From SIG299 sp045593825 (GTDB lineage Bacteria; Bacillota; Clostridia; Lachnospirales; Lachnospiraceae): a stretch of 9,263 nt of DNA. The position numbers and the translations under genes are program-made. This document shows positions 1 to 6,825 of this stretch, piece by piece. The stretch is taken from NCBI GenBank assembly GCA_045593825.1, contig JAZNXI010000148.1, positions 1-9,263 of the forward strand. Direction: 5' to 3'. Below the pieces are notes generated by a model. The model was not told the DNA's origin, did not search any database, and saw nothing but the letters and a program-made list of their open reading frames with translations. Numbering within the stretch: the stretch's first letter is position 1; every line of letters starts with the position of its first letter.

Positions 1-1
1 T

Positions 2-2047
2 CTCAAGGATGGTGAAGTAGAAGTTACACTTACTATCGGCGAGCAGAAGGCTACTGTTAAGTTAGTAGTAGGTGAAGGCGTTGTTGTTGACGACAAGTCC
101 TTCGAAGTTAAGCAGAAGACAGCTAACACTGTAGAAATCACATTTGCAGATGCAAAGTATGCTACCGCAGATATCACTGTTGAAAAACTTGGCAAGACTA
201 CAAGCGGTGATGTAACAGAAATCGTATGGCCTGTAAACAAGGTTGAAGTTAAGGACAACAAGGCAACCGTTTCTGTATGGGTTGACTTTGGCGATGGCGA
301 TTACAGATTCACAGCTAACGAAGTAGAAGTAGATAAGACCCTTAAGATTGGTTTACCTTCCTTTGCTGTAGTTACTTACAAGGATACTTATGCATATTCT
401 GTAGGTGGCGCTATTGAGCCAAGCTATGTCGTTTATGATGAAGCTGGCGTTGAACTTACCGGTTATACTAACTGGTACTATGAACTTGTAAACACAGATG
501 CTGATGCATATGTTGAATCCGATGGTACTCTTTACCTTTGGAACGTAGGTGCTGTAGCAAACATTAAGGCTACCCTTACTTACTTTGTAGGTACAGAAAC
601 AAAGACACTTCCAGTTCCTGTTAAGGTTACTTGTGTAGCTCCAGAACCATACACTGTAAACACTTACCTTGAGAAGTATGCAGTTGTAGCTCCTAACACA
701 GCAGAAAAGGATATTGTATGGGGCAAGACAGATGTTATCATTAACGACGGCACATACAGTGTTGCTGGTATTCTTAAGGATTCCAAGGATAAGGAACTCA
801 AGATTAACGCTCTTGATGGTTACTATGTAACATACAAGTCCAGCAATCCAACTATTGCTCTTGTTGACGAAAACAAGGGTCTTGTACTTGGTGTTACTAC
901 AGGTTCCGCTTACGTTTTAGTTTCCCTTTTCAAGGGTGATGCAAATGATAATGTTGCTGATACTCCAATGGGCGTTATCGCAGCTATCCCTGTAGTAGTT
1001 AAGGAAGCTAGAAAGGCTACATTCATTACTCTTGATAAGACTGTAGATACTCTTCTTACTTCCGGTGACTTTACAACATCCACAATTACCGTTACTGTTA
1101 AGGATCAGCATCAGGGTACAGTAAACGACACCGTTGCTAGTGTATATGCTAAAGTTGATGATGTTCCATATTCCAATACTACTGTTTATGAGACAGTAAC
1201 AAAGAAAAATGAAGATGGCACAACAGAAGAAGTTGAGATTTATCATGTAGAAGTTTCTGGTAATACTTTTACAATTGATGCAAAGAAGTTTGCTGATGTA
1301 AAGGCTAATTCCATCACTTTCAAAGTTAAGACAACAAAGGGCTTAGAAGCAACTTATGTTCTCAACCTCAAGAGCCTTCCTGAATTAGTAAATCAGACAT
1401 ATGCTCTTAAGGTTTCCGGTGCTAAGGTATTTGAAAATGAGACAGCTAAGGTAGAAGTTGTATCTGCATGGGCAGGTAATAACTTATATCAGACATCCTT
1501 CTACTGGGGCAAGCCAGCAGACGATGTAATCGCAACTGGTCAGCTGTATGTAACAATCACTGCACCAAATGGTCAGGATGTAACTCCTACTATTACAGGT
1601 ACAGCTACAGCATTAACATTTGATGCAATTAAGTCTACTTCCATTGCTACTGCTGGCGCTATTGAGCCAATGGCTGCAGGTAAGTACATTGTTAAGTTAA
1701 ACCAGGTAACTCAGTGTGTAAAGAGCGATGATAAGGTTATCGTTCAGACTACTGAATGTGATACTAAGACATTTGATATCACAAACAACTTACCAGGCGT
1801 TGCTGAATTCAAGGTATTAAGCAACAAGTATGCTTCTTTAGCTAACCCAATCGATACAACAACAGTATCCTTTAAGATTGGTGAAACTGCATGGGATGGT
1901 AAGAACTATGCTGTAACAGTTTCCGCTAATGATAAGAAGGAATTAGATGGTAGCGTATATGTATATGGTTTCACTGTAACAGTTCCATATAAGGGCGATT
2001 CTTACTACACAATCTATGTTCCTGTAAATGAACTTTTCACAAAGTAA
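2..2047 (+). CDS. Secreted Ig-like/beta-rich surface protein, paralogue A (5'-partial)
   Basis: The reading frame is open from base 2 to the TAA at 2045-2047 (681 codons). It has no start here because it enters from the left edge. It aligns end to end with the minus-strand protein encoded at 4680-2380, beginning at the equivalent of residue 99, so about 98 residues including any signal peptide lie outside. Shared landmarks include the GEQKATVKLVVGEG segment, TGYTNWYYEL, WGKTDVIINDGTY, an SSNPTIALVD...VTTGSAYVLV segment that looks like a bacterial Ig-like group 2 strand pattern, and the C-terminal ELDGSVYVY and LFTK. The protein is rich in Thr, Val, Ala and Lys with few Cys, and has no C-terminal membrane anchor or LPXTG motif. 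It carries a charged insertion at about 1189-1245 (KKNEDGTTEEVE) missing from its paralogue. Codon use is narrow and looks adapted to strong expression. An abundant envelope or secreted protein, perhaps S-layer-like, is inferred; no enzymatic motif is visible. Confidence 0.85.
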   Translation, partial: LKDGEVEVTLTIGEQKATVKLVVGEGVVVDDKSFEVKQKTANTVEITFADAKYATADITVEKLGKTTSGDVTEIVWPVNKVEVKDNKATVSVWVDFGDGDYRFTANEVEVDKTLKIGLPSFAVVTYKDTYAYSVGGAIEPSYVVYDEAGVELTGYTNWYYELVNTDADAYVESDGTLYLWNVGAVANIKATLTYFVGTETKTLPVPVKVTCVAPEPYTVNTYLEKYAVVAPNTAEKDIVWGKTDVIINDGTYSVAGILKDSKDKELKINALDGYYVTYKSSNPTIALVDENKGLVLGVTTGSAYVLVSLFKGDANDNVADTPMGVIAAIPVVVKEARKATFITLDKTVDTLLTSGDFTTSTITVTVKDQHQGTVNDTVASVYAKVDDVPYSNTTVYETVTKKNEDGTTEEVEIYHVEVSGNTFTIDAKKFADVKANSITFKVKTTKGLEATYVLNLKSLPELVNQTYALKVSGAKVFENETAKVEVVSAWAGNNLYQTSFYWGKPADDVIATGQLYVTITAPNGQDVTPTITGTATALTFDAIKSTSIATAGAIEPMAAGKYIVKLNQVTQCVKSDDKVIVQTTECDTKTFDITNNLPGVAEFKVLSNKYASLANPIDTTTVSFKIGETAWDGKNYAVTVSANDKKELDGSVYVYGFTVTVPYKGDSYYTIYVPVNELFTK

Positions 2048-2090
2048 TTTATTTGCTAATTGTTAAAGCAGATTATTTGTTGTAAAATTA

Positions 2091-2121
2091 AAAAACGGGT
2101 TCCGAAAGGAGCCCGTTTTTT
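2091..2121 (+). terminator. Rho-independent terminator of paralogue A
   Basis: The stem CGGGTTCC / GGAGCCCG (one G-U pair) closes a GAAA tetraloop. It is preceded by an A-run and followed by six T, starting 43 bases after the stop codon. The A/T flanks extend the stem, which could also work weakly on the other strand. The core is nearly identical to the terminator of the opposing paralogue at 2309-2339. Confidence 0.93.
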
Positions 2122-2308
2122 ATGTAAAAAAAGAAAAAGTTTCAATATATAATATCATAACCAGACATACTGTAGTCAAACTTTCAGACAGGAAACAGAC
2201 TATAAAATTTTGAAATAATACGATGAGTTTTTATTAGCATATTTCAATAAAAATTTCAGTTCAAAGCATAAATTTACATATCGTTCTTTATTTTTCTATC
2301 GTCAAATT
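2122..2308. other. AT-rich spacer between two convergent terminators
   Basis: With its flanking terminators this completes the 332-base gap between the two convergent surface-protein genes. I see no open frame with an RBS, no convincing promoter and no RNA fold of note. The only structure is an 8-bp inverted repeat (TTGAAATA / TATTTCAA, 2210-2247) in very AT-rich sequence. Confidence 0.6.
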
Positions 2309-2339
2309 AAAAACCGGGCTCCTTTCGGAACCCGGTTTT
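2309..2339 (-). terminator. Rho-independent terminator of paralogue B
   Basis: Read on the minus strand this is CCGGGTTCC, GAAA tetraloop, GGAGCCCGG, then TTTTT, about 41 bases beyond the stop codon of the minus-strand surface gene. It shares the core GGGTTCCGAAAGGAGCCCG with the plus-strand terminator at 2091-2121. The first bases after both stop codons are also alike (TAATTTATTT), so the 3' untranslated regions are homologous. Confidence 0.93.
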
Positions 2340-2379
2340 AATTATGGAGTAAACTCCTTATTCACTTTTAGTAAATAAA

Positions 2380-4680
2380 TTACTTTGTGAAAAGCTGGTT
2401 AACAGTAATCTTCTTGGTGTAGAAGCCATCACCGTAAGGAATCTTAACTGTGAAGTCGTATACATATACGCTACCATCTAATTCCTTAGCGTTAACGTTG
2501 GTTACTTCGAAGTTGGAACCATCCCAAGCTACGTTGTTAACCTTGAACTCTACTGTATCAACAGCAATTGCATCTGTTGTATACTTGTTGCTCTTAACCT
2601 TGAAATCAGCTACGCCTGGTAAGCTGTTCTTGATTTCGAATACCTTAGTATCGCAAAGAACAGTGTTTACAATCTGCTTGTTGTCGGAACCAGTAGCAAC
2701 CTGAGTTACCTGATTCAGCTTAACAATGTACTGACCAAGAGCCATAGTCTTAAGACCATCTGTTGTAGCATTGCTTGTGATAGCGTTGAATACAAGAGCT
2801 GCTGTTGTAGCGCTTGTAGCTGTCAGATCCTTGCCGTCTGGACCTGTTACTGTTACGTAAAGATCACCAACTGTGCAAGTAGCTGGCTTGCCATAGTAGA
2901 AGTTAGTGTTGAGGTAGCTGCTGCCTGCCCATGCGGAAACAACCTTTACATTAGCTGTGCCATCAAAGTCGTTACCTAAAGCAATGTTAGCGCCATCAAC
3001 ATTAAGTGCATACTGCTGATTTACCTTTTCCGGAAGCTTCTTAATTGTAAGAACATAAGTAGCCTTTAAGCCGGAAGCCATCTTAACTTCGAAGCTGATG
3101 GAGTTTACAGTTACAGCTGCGAACTTCTTAGCGTCGATAGTGAACTTAGCACCGTCAAGAGTTACATAACCTGTGTTGTTGGAGTATTCAACATCATTAA
3201 CCTTTGCATATACGCTTGCAACGGAATCTGTCCAGTTACCATTGTACTGATCCTTAACAGTTGCAGTAACTGTGGATGTTGTGAAGTCACCTTCTGTAAG
3301 AAGAGTATCAACATACTTGTCAAGAGTAACAACAGTTGCCTTCTTAGCTGCACAAACATTTACAGGAATAGCTGCAATAACACCGATAGCGATATCGGAT
3401 GGAGTTGCGGTCTTGTACATGGAAACTAAAACATAAGCGGAACCAGTGTTAACACCGAGAACATCACCTGTTACATCATCAACAAGTGCGATGCTTGGGT
3501 TGCTGGAAGCATATCTTACATAGTAACCATTTAATAATGGGTTCTTGTCATCGATGGAAACTGCACTGATGGAGTTAGTCTTGTCTAAGGAATCCTTAAC
3601 AATACCAGCTACCTTGTAAGTACCATCGTTGATGATAACGTCTGTCTTGCCCCATGTGATCTTGTCAGCTGCTGTACCAGGAGCAACAAGAGCATACTTT
3701 TCAATGTAGTTGTTTACAGTGTAAGCTGGCTTAGCTGCACATGTAACAACAACTGGGCATTCAATAGTCTTGGACTCTGTGCCAACTACGTAAGTAAGAG
3801 TAGCCTTGATGTTTGCTACTGCACCTACGCTCCAAAGGTAAAGATTACCAGTGGTGTTCTCAACGTATGCGTTAGCATCTGTGTTGAGAAGTTCGAAATA
3901 CCAGTTAGTATAACCGGTAAGCTTAACGCCATTTGCATCATAAACAGCGATTTCAGGTGTGGAAGCCTTGTTGCCGTTTTCTGCATATGTGTAAGTATCC
4001 TTGTAAGTGATTACTGCGAAATCTGGGTAACCAACTGCTGTAGCTGCATCTACGGATTCGCCATTAGCTGTGAATCTGTATTCGCCAGTACCGAAGTCAA
4101 CCCAAGTAGTAACAGTTGCCTTGTTGTCCTTAAGCTCAACCTTGTTTACAGGCCATACGATTTCTGTAACAGCACCTGTTGTGGTCTTACCAAGCTTAGT
4201 AACTGTGATATCCTTAGTTGCATTCTTTGCATCAGCAAATGTGATTTCAACAGTGTTAGCTGTTGTCTGCTTAACTTCGAAGGACTTGTCGTCAACTACT
4301 TCAACAACACCTTCACCTACTACTAACTTAACAGTAGCCTTCTGCTCGCCGATTGTAAGGATAACTTCAACCTCACCATCCTTGAGACCTTCAAATCTAC
4401 CATCCTGCTCGCCCTTCTCGTTTACGAGTGGCTTAGCGATGGTTTCGTCAGCGGATTCCCACTTATAGAGATCCTGCCAACCAGCTGCGGCGCCGTAGAA
4501 CTTGAAGTCTACTTCTTCGCCAACTGCCACGCTATACTCTTCCTTAGCGTCAGCCTTTGCTTCTTCCTGACCAGCAATGATGAGGTCAGCTGCGAAAGCA
4601 GAAGCGGCTGGAGCCATCATGGATACAACCATAGCAAGAGCCATAACGAGGGAAAGCTTCTTAAAGAAACTCTTCATCAT
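2380..4680 (-). CDS. Secreted Ig-like/beta-rich surface protein, paralogue B (complete)
   Basis: This encodes 766 residues from the ATG at 4680. A second ATG follows at 4677, and either can be served by the AAGGAGG RBS (spacing 5 or 8). Residues 1-30 form a classic signal peptide: MMKSFFKK, a hydrophobic core, and an ASAFA/A cleavage site. Residues ~45-122 (VGEEVDFKF, KWESADETIA, GEVEVILTIGEQKATVKLVV) follow the bacterial Ig-like group 2 pattern. Residues ~387-442 (RYASSNPSIALVDD, TGSAYVLV) look like a second such unit. The rest is Thr/Val-rich beta-type sequence without catalytic motifs. There is no LPXTG, SLH or LysM motif and no C-terminal anchor; it ends VNQLFTK. A consensus promoter, strong RBS and uniform codon choice point to high expression. 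I infer a major extracytoplasmic structural protein, possibly S-layer-like or a matrix or adhesion factor. The exact role is unknown. It faces its paralogue tail to tail. Confidence 0.9.
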   Translation of the reverse strand: MMKSFFKKLSLVMALAMVVSMMAPAASAFAADLIIAGQEEAKADAKEEYSVAVGEEVDFKFYGAAAGWQDLYKWESADETIAKPLVNEKGEQDGRFEGLKDGEVEVILTIGEQKATVKLVVGEGVVEVVDDKSFEVKQTTANTVEITFADAKNATKDITVTKLGKTTTGAVTEIVWPVNKVELKDNKATVTTWVDFGTGEYRFTANGESVDAATAVGYPDFAVITYKDTYTYAENGNKASTPEIAVYDANGVKLTGYTNWYFELLNTDANAYVENTTGNLYLWSVGAVANIKATLTYVVGTESKTIECPVVVTCAAKPAYTVNNYIEKYALVAPGTAADKITWGKTDVIINDGTYKVAGIVKDSLDKTNSISAVSIDDKNPLLNGYYVRYASSNPSIALVDDVTGDVLGVNTGSAYVLVSMYKTATPSDIAIGVIAAIPVNVCAAKKATVVTLDKYVDTLLTEGDFTTSTVTATVKDQYNGNWTDSVASVYAKVNDVEYSNNTGYVTLDGAKFTIDAKKFAAVTVNSISFEVKMASGLKATYVLTIKKLPEKVNQQYALNVDGANIALGNDFDGTANVKVVSAWAGSSYLNTNFYYGKPATCTVGDLYVTVTGPDGKDLTATSATTAALVFNAITSNATTDGLKTMALGQYIVKLNQVTQVATGSDNKQIVNTVLCDTKVFEIKNSLPGVADFKVKSNKYTTDAIAVDTVEFKVNNVAWDGSNFEVTNVNAKELDGSVYVYDFTVKIPYGDGFYTKKITVNQLFTK

Positions 4681-4685
4681 ATTTT

Positions 4686-4692
4686 CCTCCTT
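4686..4692 (-). promoter_or_regulatory. RBS deciding the start of paralogue B
   Basis: AAGGAGG lies 5 bases before the ATG at 4680 and 8 before the ATG at 4677. The frame stays open further upstream to 4788, but that part is preceded by no RBS and lies within the leader. Starting at 4680 or 4677 places a signal peptide at the N-terminus. Confidence 0.9.
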
Positions 4693-4791
4693 AAATAATA
4701 TATGGTTTTTTTGACCCGCCTTCCATTTTGTACACTCATCGGTTTTCTGCCGTGCTGCTGTGCCGTCAAAATTCTTCAAAATGGGCAAAAT

Positions 4792-4810
4792 TTGGACGTA
4801 GTCGTTCCAA
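4792..4810 (-). other. 5'-terminal hairpin of the paralogue B leader
   Basis: On the minus strand TTGGA (4810-4806) pairs with TCCAA (4796-4792), with an inner CG/CG step, a one-A bulge and an ACTA loop. With transcription starting near 4814, the hairpin would sit almost at the mRNA 5' end, at the head of a leader of about 134 bases. Hairpins in this position are known to stabilise abundant messages such as E. coli ompA. Applying that role here is inference. Confidence 0.5.
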
Positions 4811-4820
4811 TAACAAGATG

Positions 4821-4849
4821 ATTATAGCAATTTTGTGTTCAAAGGTCAA
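4821..4849 (-). promoter_or_regulatory. Sigma-A promoter of paralogue B
   Basis: On the minus strand the -35 TTGACC (4849-4844) is followed by a 17-base spacer and a perfect TATAAT (4826-4821). The upstream side is A/T-rich (GTTGAAAATAC), as in an UP-like element. The predicted start is about 4814. Confidence 0.92.
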
Positions 4850-4976
4850 GTATTTTCAACAAATTTTAATTTTGCTGAACCTCCCCCGGCTATTTTCATC
4901 TGTCTGGATTTGATTTTGTTCAAAACAGGATTGCTTGCTCTTTAAGGATTTCACCCCAAATCGTATATCGGATTAG

Positions 4977-5063
4977 GATGTGACACCCGGTTCGGGGCAA
5001 CCCCTTGCGGAATGGGCAATCTGCTTGACCTGACATAATAATGCACCTTGATTGTGTCAAATC
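4977..5063. repeat. Inverted repeat with GATGTGACAC / GTGTCAAATC arms
   Basis: The arms GATGTGACAC (4977-4986) and GTGTCAAATC (5054-5063) pair at 9 of 10 positions. They enclose a GC-rich patch that includes GGGGCAACCCC. The left arm and the following CCGG-TTC-GCAACCC pattern resemble the thrC-proximal hairpin (6737-6782), which has perfect GATGTGAC / GTCACATC arms. No T-run follows, so this copy is not an obvious terminator. Confidence 0.45.
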
Positions 5064-5081
5064 TATGTCATGCTTTTGTCA
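5055..5081 (-). promoter_or_regulatory. Three TGACA boxes at 11-bp spacing; possible distal -35
   Basis: On the minus strand TGACA occurs at 5081-5077, 5070-5066 and 5059-5055, exactly 11 bp apart and so on one face of the helix. The last is part of TTGACA, a perfect -35 hexamer. The sequence 17 bases further on (TATGTC, 5037-5032) is a poor -10. This could be an operator array or a weak distal promoter. Confidence 0.35.
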
Positions 5082-5143
5082 TAATTGGTTTATTTTCATA
5101 TTTTTTTAAAAAATTTATAACTGCGGCGTAATATTTTTGTCAC

Positions 5144-5180
5144 AAAAGGGACATTCACGTCTGTAAATGTCCCTTTTTTT
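5144..5180 (-). terminator. Terminator of thrC (bidirectional hairpin)
   Basis: AAAAGGGACATT (5144-5155) pairs perfectly with AATGTCCCTTTT (5166-5177) around a 10-base loop, 30 bases past the thrC stop codon. On the minus strand the stem ends in TTTTG. On the plus strand it ends in seven T, so it could also stop transcription coming from the left. Confidence 0.88.
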
Positions 5181-5206
5181 GCAATTTCTTATTAAGTTAC
5201 GTTTTT

Positions 5207-6694
5207 TTACTTTAAACCAAGAATACCTGTTACGGTCTCCTGCATCTTATCCTTGTCACAAACCATGGTATGACGAACCTTGGCATTGCGGATTTCTTCG
5301 ATGGCATTCGGAACCTTTACGCCGGATACTTCGCAGAGGCGGTCTACCAGAGTGAAGTCATCTTCATCGGTAGCCTTGTTTTCTACCGCTTCCATAACAC
5401 TTCTTGTAAACTTGTATGGGCTGGCGGTGGATGCGATAACGGTTACGGTATCGTCCTTTGCTTCTTCTTTATACTTATAGAAGACAGTTGCTGCAACCGC
5501 AGTGTGGGTATCGATAACATAGCCGGTCTTTTCGTAAACCTTGCGGATGGTTGCTGCGGTTTCTGCTTCGGTAGCGTAGCCGCCGGCAAAATCAGCAAGC
5601 TTTGCCTTCATATCGGAAGTAATTTCGTACTTGCCTTCTTCCTTTAACTGCTGCATGAGCTTTGCATTTACGTCGGAATCTTCACCGGCACAGGTGTAGA
5701 TAAGACGCTCTAAGTTACTGGATACCAAGATATCCATGGATGGGGAGCTGGTCAGCACGAAGTCACGCTTTCTGTCGTAAACGCCTGTCTGGAAGAAATC
5801 AAACAGAACCTTGTTTTCGTTGGAAGCGCAAATTAACTTCTTTACCGGCACACCCATCTGTTTTGCATAGTACGCAGCCAGAATGTTACCGAAGTTACCG
5901 GTAGGAACCACAACGTTCATCGGTTCGCCGCAGGTAAGCTTGCCTTCTGCAACCAAAGTTGCATATGTATATACGTAGTAAACCACCTGTGGAACCAGAC
6001 GGCCGATGTTGATGGAGTTTGCGGAGGAGAACTGATAGCCCTGCTCCTTCATGCGTGCAGCCAGTGCCTTGTCGCCAAAGATTTCCTTAACACCGGTCTG
6101 GGCATCGTCGAAGTTACCGTGGATTGCCACAACGTTTGTGTTGTCGCCCACCTGGGTAACCATCTGCTTTTCCTGAATCTTGCTGACACCGTCCTTTGGA
6201 TAGAACACGATGATGCTTGTGCCCGGTACATCCGCAAAGCCTGCCAGAGCTGCCTTACCGGTGTCGCCGGAGGTTGCGGTAAGGATTACGATTTCTTCCT
6301 TCATGTTGTGCTTCTTTGCCGCTGTGGTAAGAAGGTGTGGCAGAATGGAAAGCGCCATATCCTTAAATGCGATGGTAGCGCCGTGGAATAATTCCAGATA
6401 GTACGCACCGTCTGCTTCCTTTAACGGAGCAATCTTCTTGGTATCAAACTTATCATCATAAGCGCTGTTAATGCAGTGCTTTAATTCTTCTTCGGTGTAA
6501 TCGGAAAGGAACAGCTTCATTACCTCGTAAGCCACTTCCTGATAAGACTTGCCTGCTAAATCCTGCAGGGAAACATCTAATGCCGGAATGGAATCCGGAA
6601 CAAATAAGCCGCCGTCATCGGCCAGACCCTTTAACACTGCCTCGGATGCAGTTACGGATATATTGGAATTTCTTGTGCTCTTATAACGTACCAT
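5207..6694 (-). CDS. thrC: Threonine synthase
   Basis: This 495-residue PLP enzyme converts O-phospho-L-homoserine and water to L-threonine and phosphate, the last step of threonine synthesis, in the cytosol. The N-terminal YKSTRN (4-9) and GLADDGGLFVP (23-33) are the family signature. HGATIAFKDMAL (104-115) carries the Schiff-base lysine, K111. TATSGDTGKAAL (139-150), SANSINIGRLVPQ (224-236) and the PLP-phosphate loop PTGNFGN (264-270) follow in the expected order. The length fits the long bacterial/yeast-like ThrC class. The ATG at 6694 is chosen because GAGGAGG lies 8 bases upstream and the family N-terminus begins there; the frame stays open to 6787 but without an RBS. A candidate promoter (6778-6806) and a terminator on each side suggest a single-gene transcript. 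No homoserine kinase or dehydrogenase gene adjoins it in this window. Confidence 0.97.
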   Translation of the reverse strand: MVRYKSTRNSNISVTASEAVLKGLADDGGLFVPDSIPALDVSLQDLAGKSYQEVAYEVMKLFLSDYTEEELKHCINSAYDDKFDTKKIAPLKEADGAYYLELFHGATIAFKDMALSILPHLLTTAAKKHNMKEEIVILTATSGDTGKAALAGFADVPGTSIIVFYPKDGVSKIQEKQMVTQVGDNTNVVAIHGNFDDAQTGVKEIFGDKALAARMKEQGYQFSSANSINIGRLVPQVVYYVYTYATLVAEGKLTCGEPMNVVVPTGNFGNILAAYYAKQMGVPVKKLICASNENKVLFDFFQTGVYDRKRDFVLTSSPSMDILVSSNLERLIYTCAGEDSDVNAKLMQQLKEEGKYEITSDMKAKLADFAGGYATEAETAATIRKVYEKTGYVIDTHTAVAATVFYKYKEEAKDDTVTVIASTASPYKFTRSVMEAVENKATDEDDFTLVDRLCEVSGVKVPNAIEEIRNAKVRHTMVCDKDKMQETVTGILGLK

Positions 6695-6702
6695 TATGTA
6701 AT

Positions 6703-6709
6703 CCTCCTC
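6703..6709 (-). promoter_or_regulatory. RBS of thrC
   Basis: GAGGAGG sits 8 bases before the ATG at 6694 and settles the start against the longer open frame. Confidence 0.9.
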
Positions 6710-6733
6710 TTTCTTCCACATCGTTTCTAACAG

Positions 6734-6782
6734 AAAAAGATGTGACCTTCCGGGTTCTTCGCAACCCATTTTGTCACATCTT
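6734..6782 (-). terminator. Terminator/attenuator-like hairpin between the hydrolase gene and thrC
   Basis: On the minus strand AAGATGTGAC (6782-6773) pairs perfectly with GTCACATCTT (6746-6737). Inside are a symmetric 5/5 internal loop and a second stem GGGTT / AACCC with loop GCGAAG. The T-run is at 6738-6734. It lies 44 bases past the hydrolase stop and is most simply that gene's terminator. Because it is also just upstream of thrC, an attenuator role is possible. I see no T-box sequence or leader peptide rich in Thr codons. Confidence 0.75.
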
Positions 6783-6806
6783 ATCACAACTTTTCCGCTT
6801 TAGCAA
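6778..6806 (-). promoter_or_regulatory. Candidate thrC promoter overlapping the hairpin arm
   Basis: On the minus strand TTGCTA (6806-6801), a 17-base spacer and TAAGAT (6783-6778) match sigma-A at 4/6 and 4/6. The -10 overlaps the first arm of the hairpin at 6734-6782. A transcript starting near 6771 would lack that arm and escape the hairpin, while readthrough from the hydrolase gene would form it. Confidence 0.5.
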
Positions 6807-6825
6807 GATAAATTATTCTTTTTTA

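Larger units (their letters stand above)
4850..5143. other. Gene-free region upstream of the surface-protein promoter
   Basis: No coding frame with an RBS is visible. The region holds the GATGTGAC-type inverted repeat at 4977-5063, the TGACA boxes at 5055-5081 and a GC-rich patch at 4985-5015 (GGGGCAACCCC). The patch contrasts with the AT-rich surroundings and can form alternative small stems. It could hold a distal promoter or a regulatory target for the surface-protein gene. Confidence 0.5.

Noticed and set aside
917..1246. Minus-strand open frame inside the first surface-protein gene
   Set aside because: It is antisense to an intact coding frame with a strong paralogue match. Its cysteine- and isoleucine-rich product looks like a frame shadow, and it has no RBS.
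2210..2247. 8-bp inverted repeat in the convergent spacer as an RNA or operator
   Set aside because: The arms are A/T only apart from one pair, the loop is long, and such repeats are common by chance in sequence this AT-rich.
4681..4788. Upstream in-frame extension of the minus-strand surface protein
   Set aside because: It lies in the leader between promoter and RBS, has no RBS of its own, and would bury the signal peptide.
6695..6787. Upstream extension of threonine synthase
   Set aside because: It passes through the hairpin, lacks an RBS and extends beyond the family N-terminus.
6734..6790. T-box or amino-acid riboswitch in front of thrC
   Set aside because: No T-box consensus, specifier-loop arrangement or Thr-rich leader peptide is visible; the hairpin is explained as a terminator.
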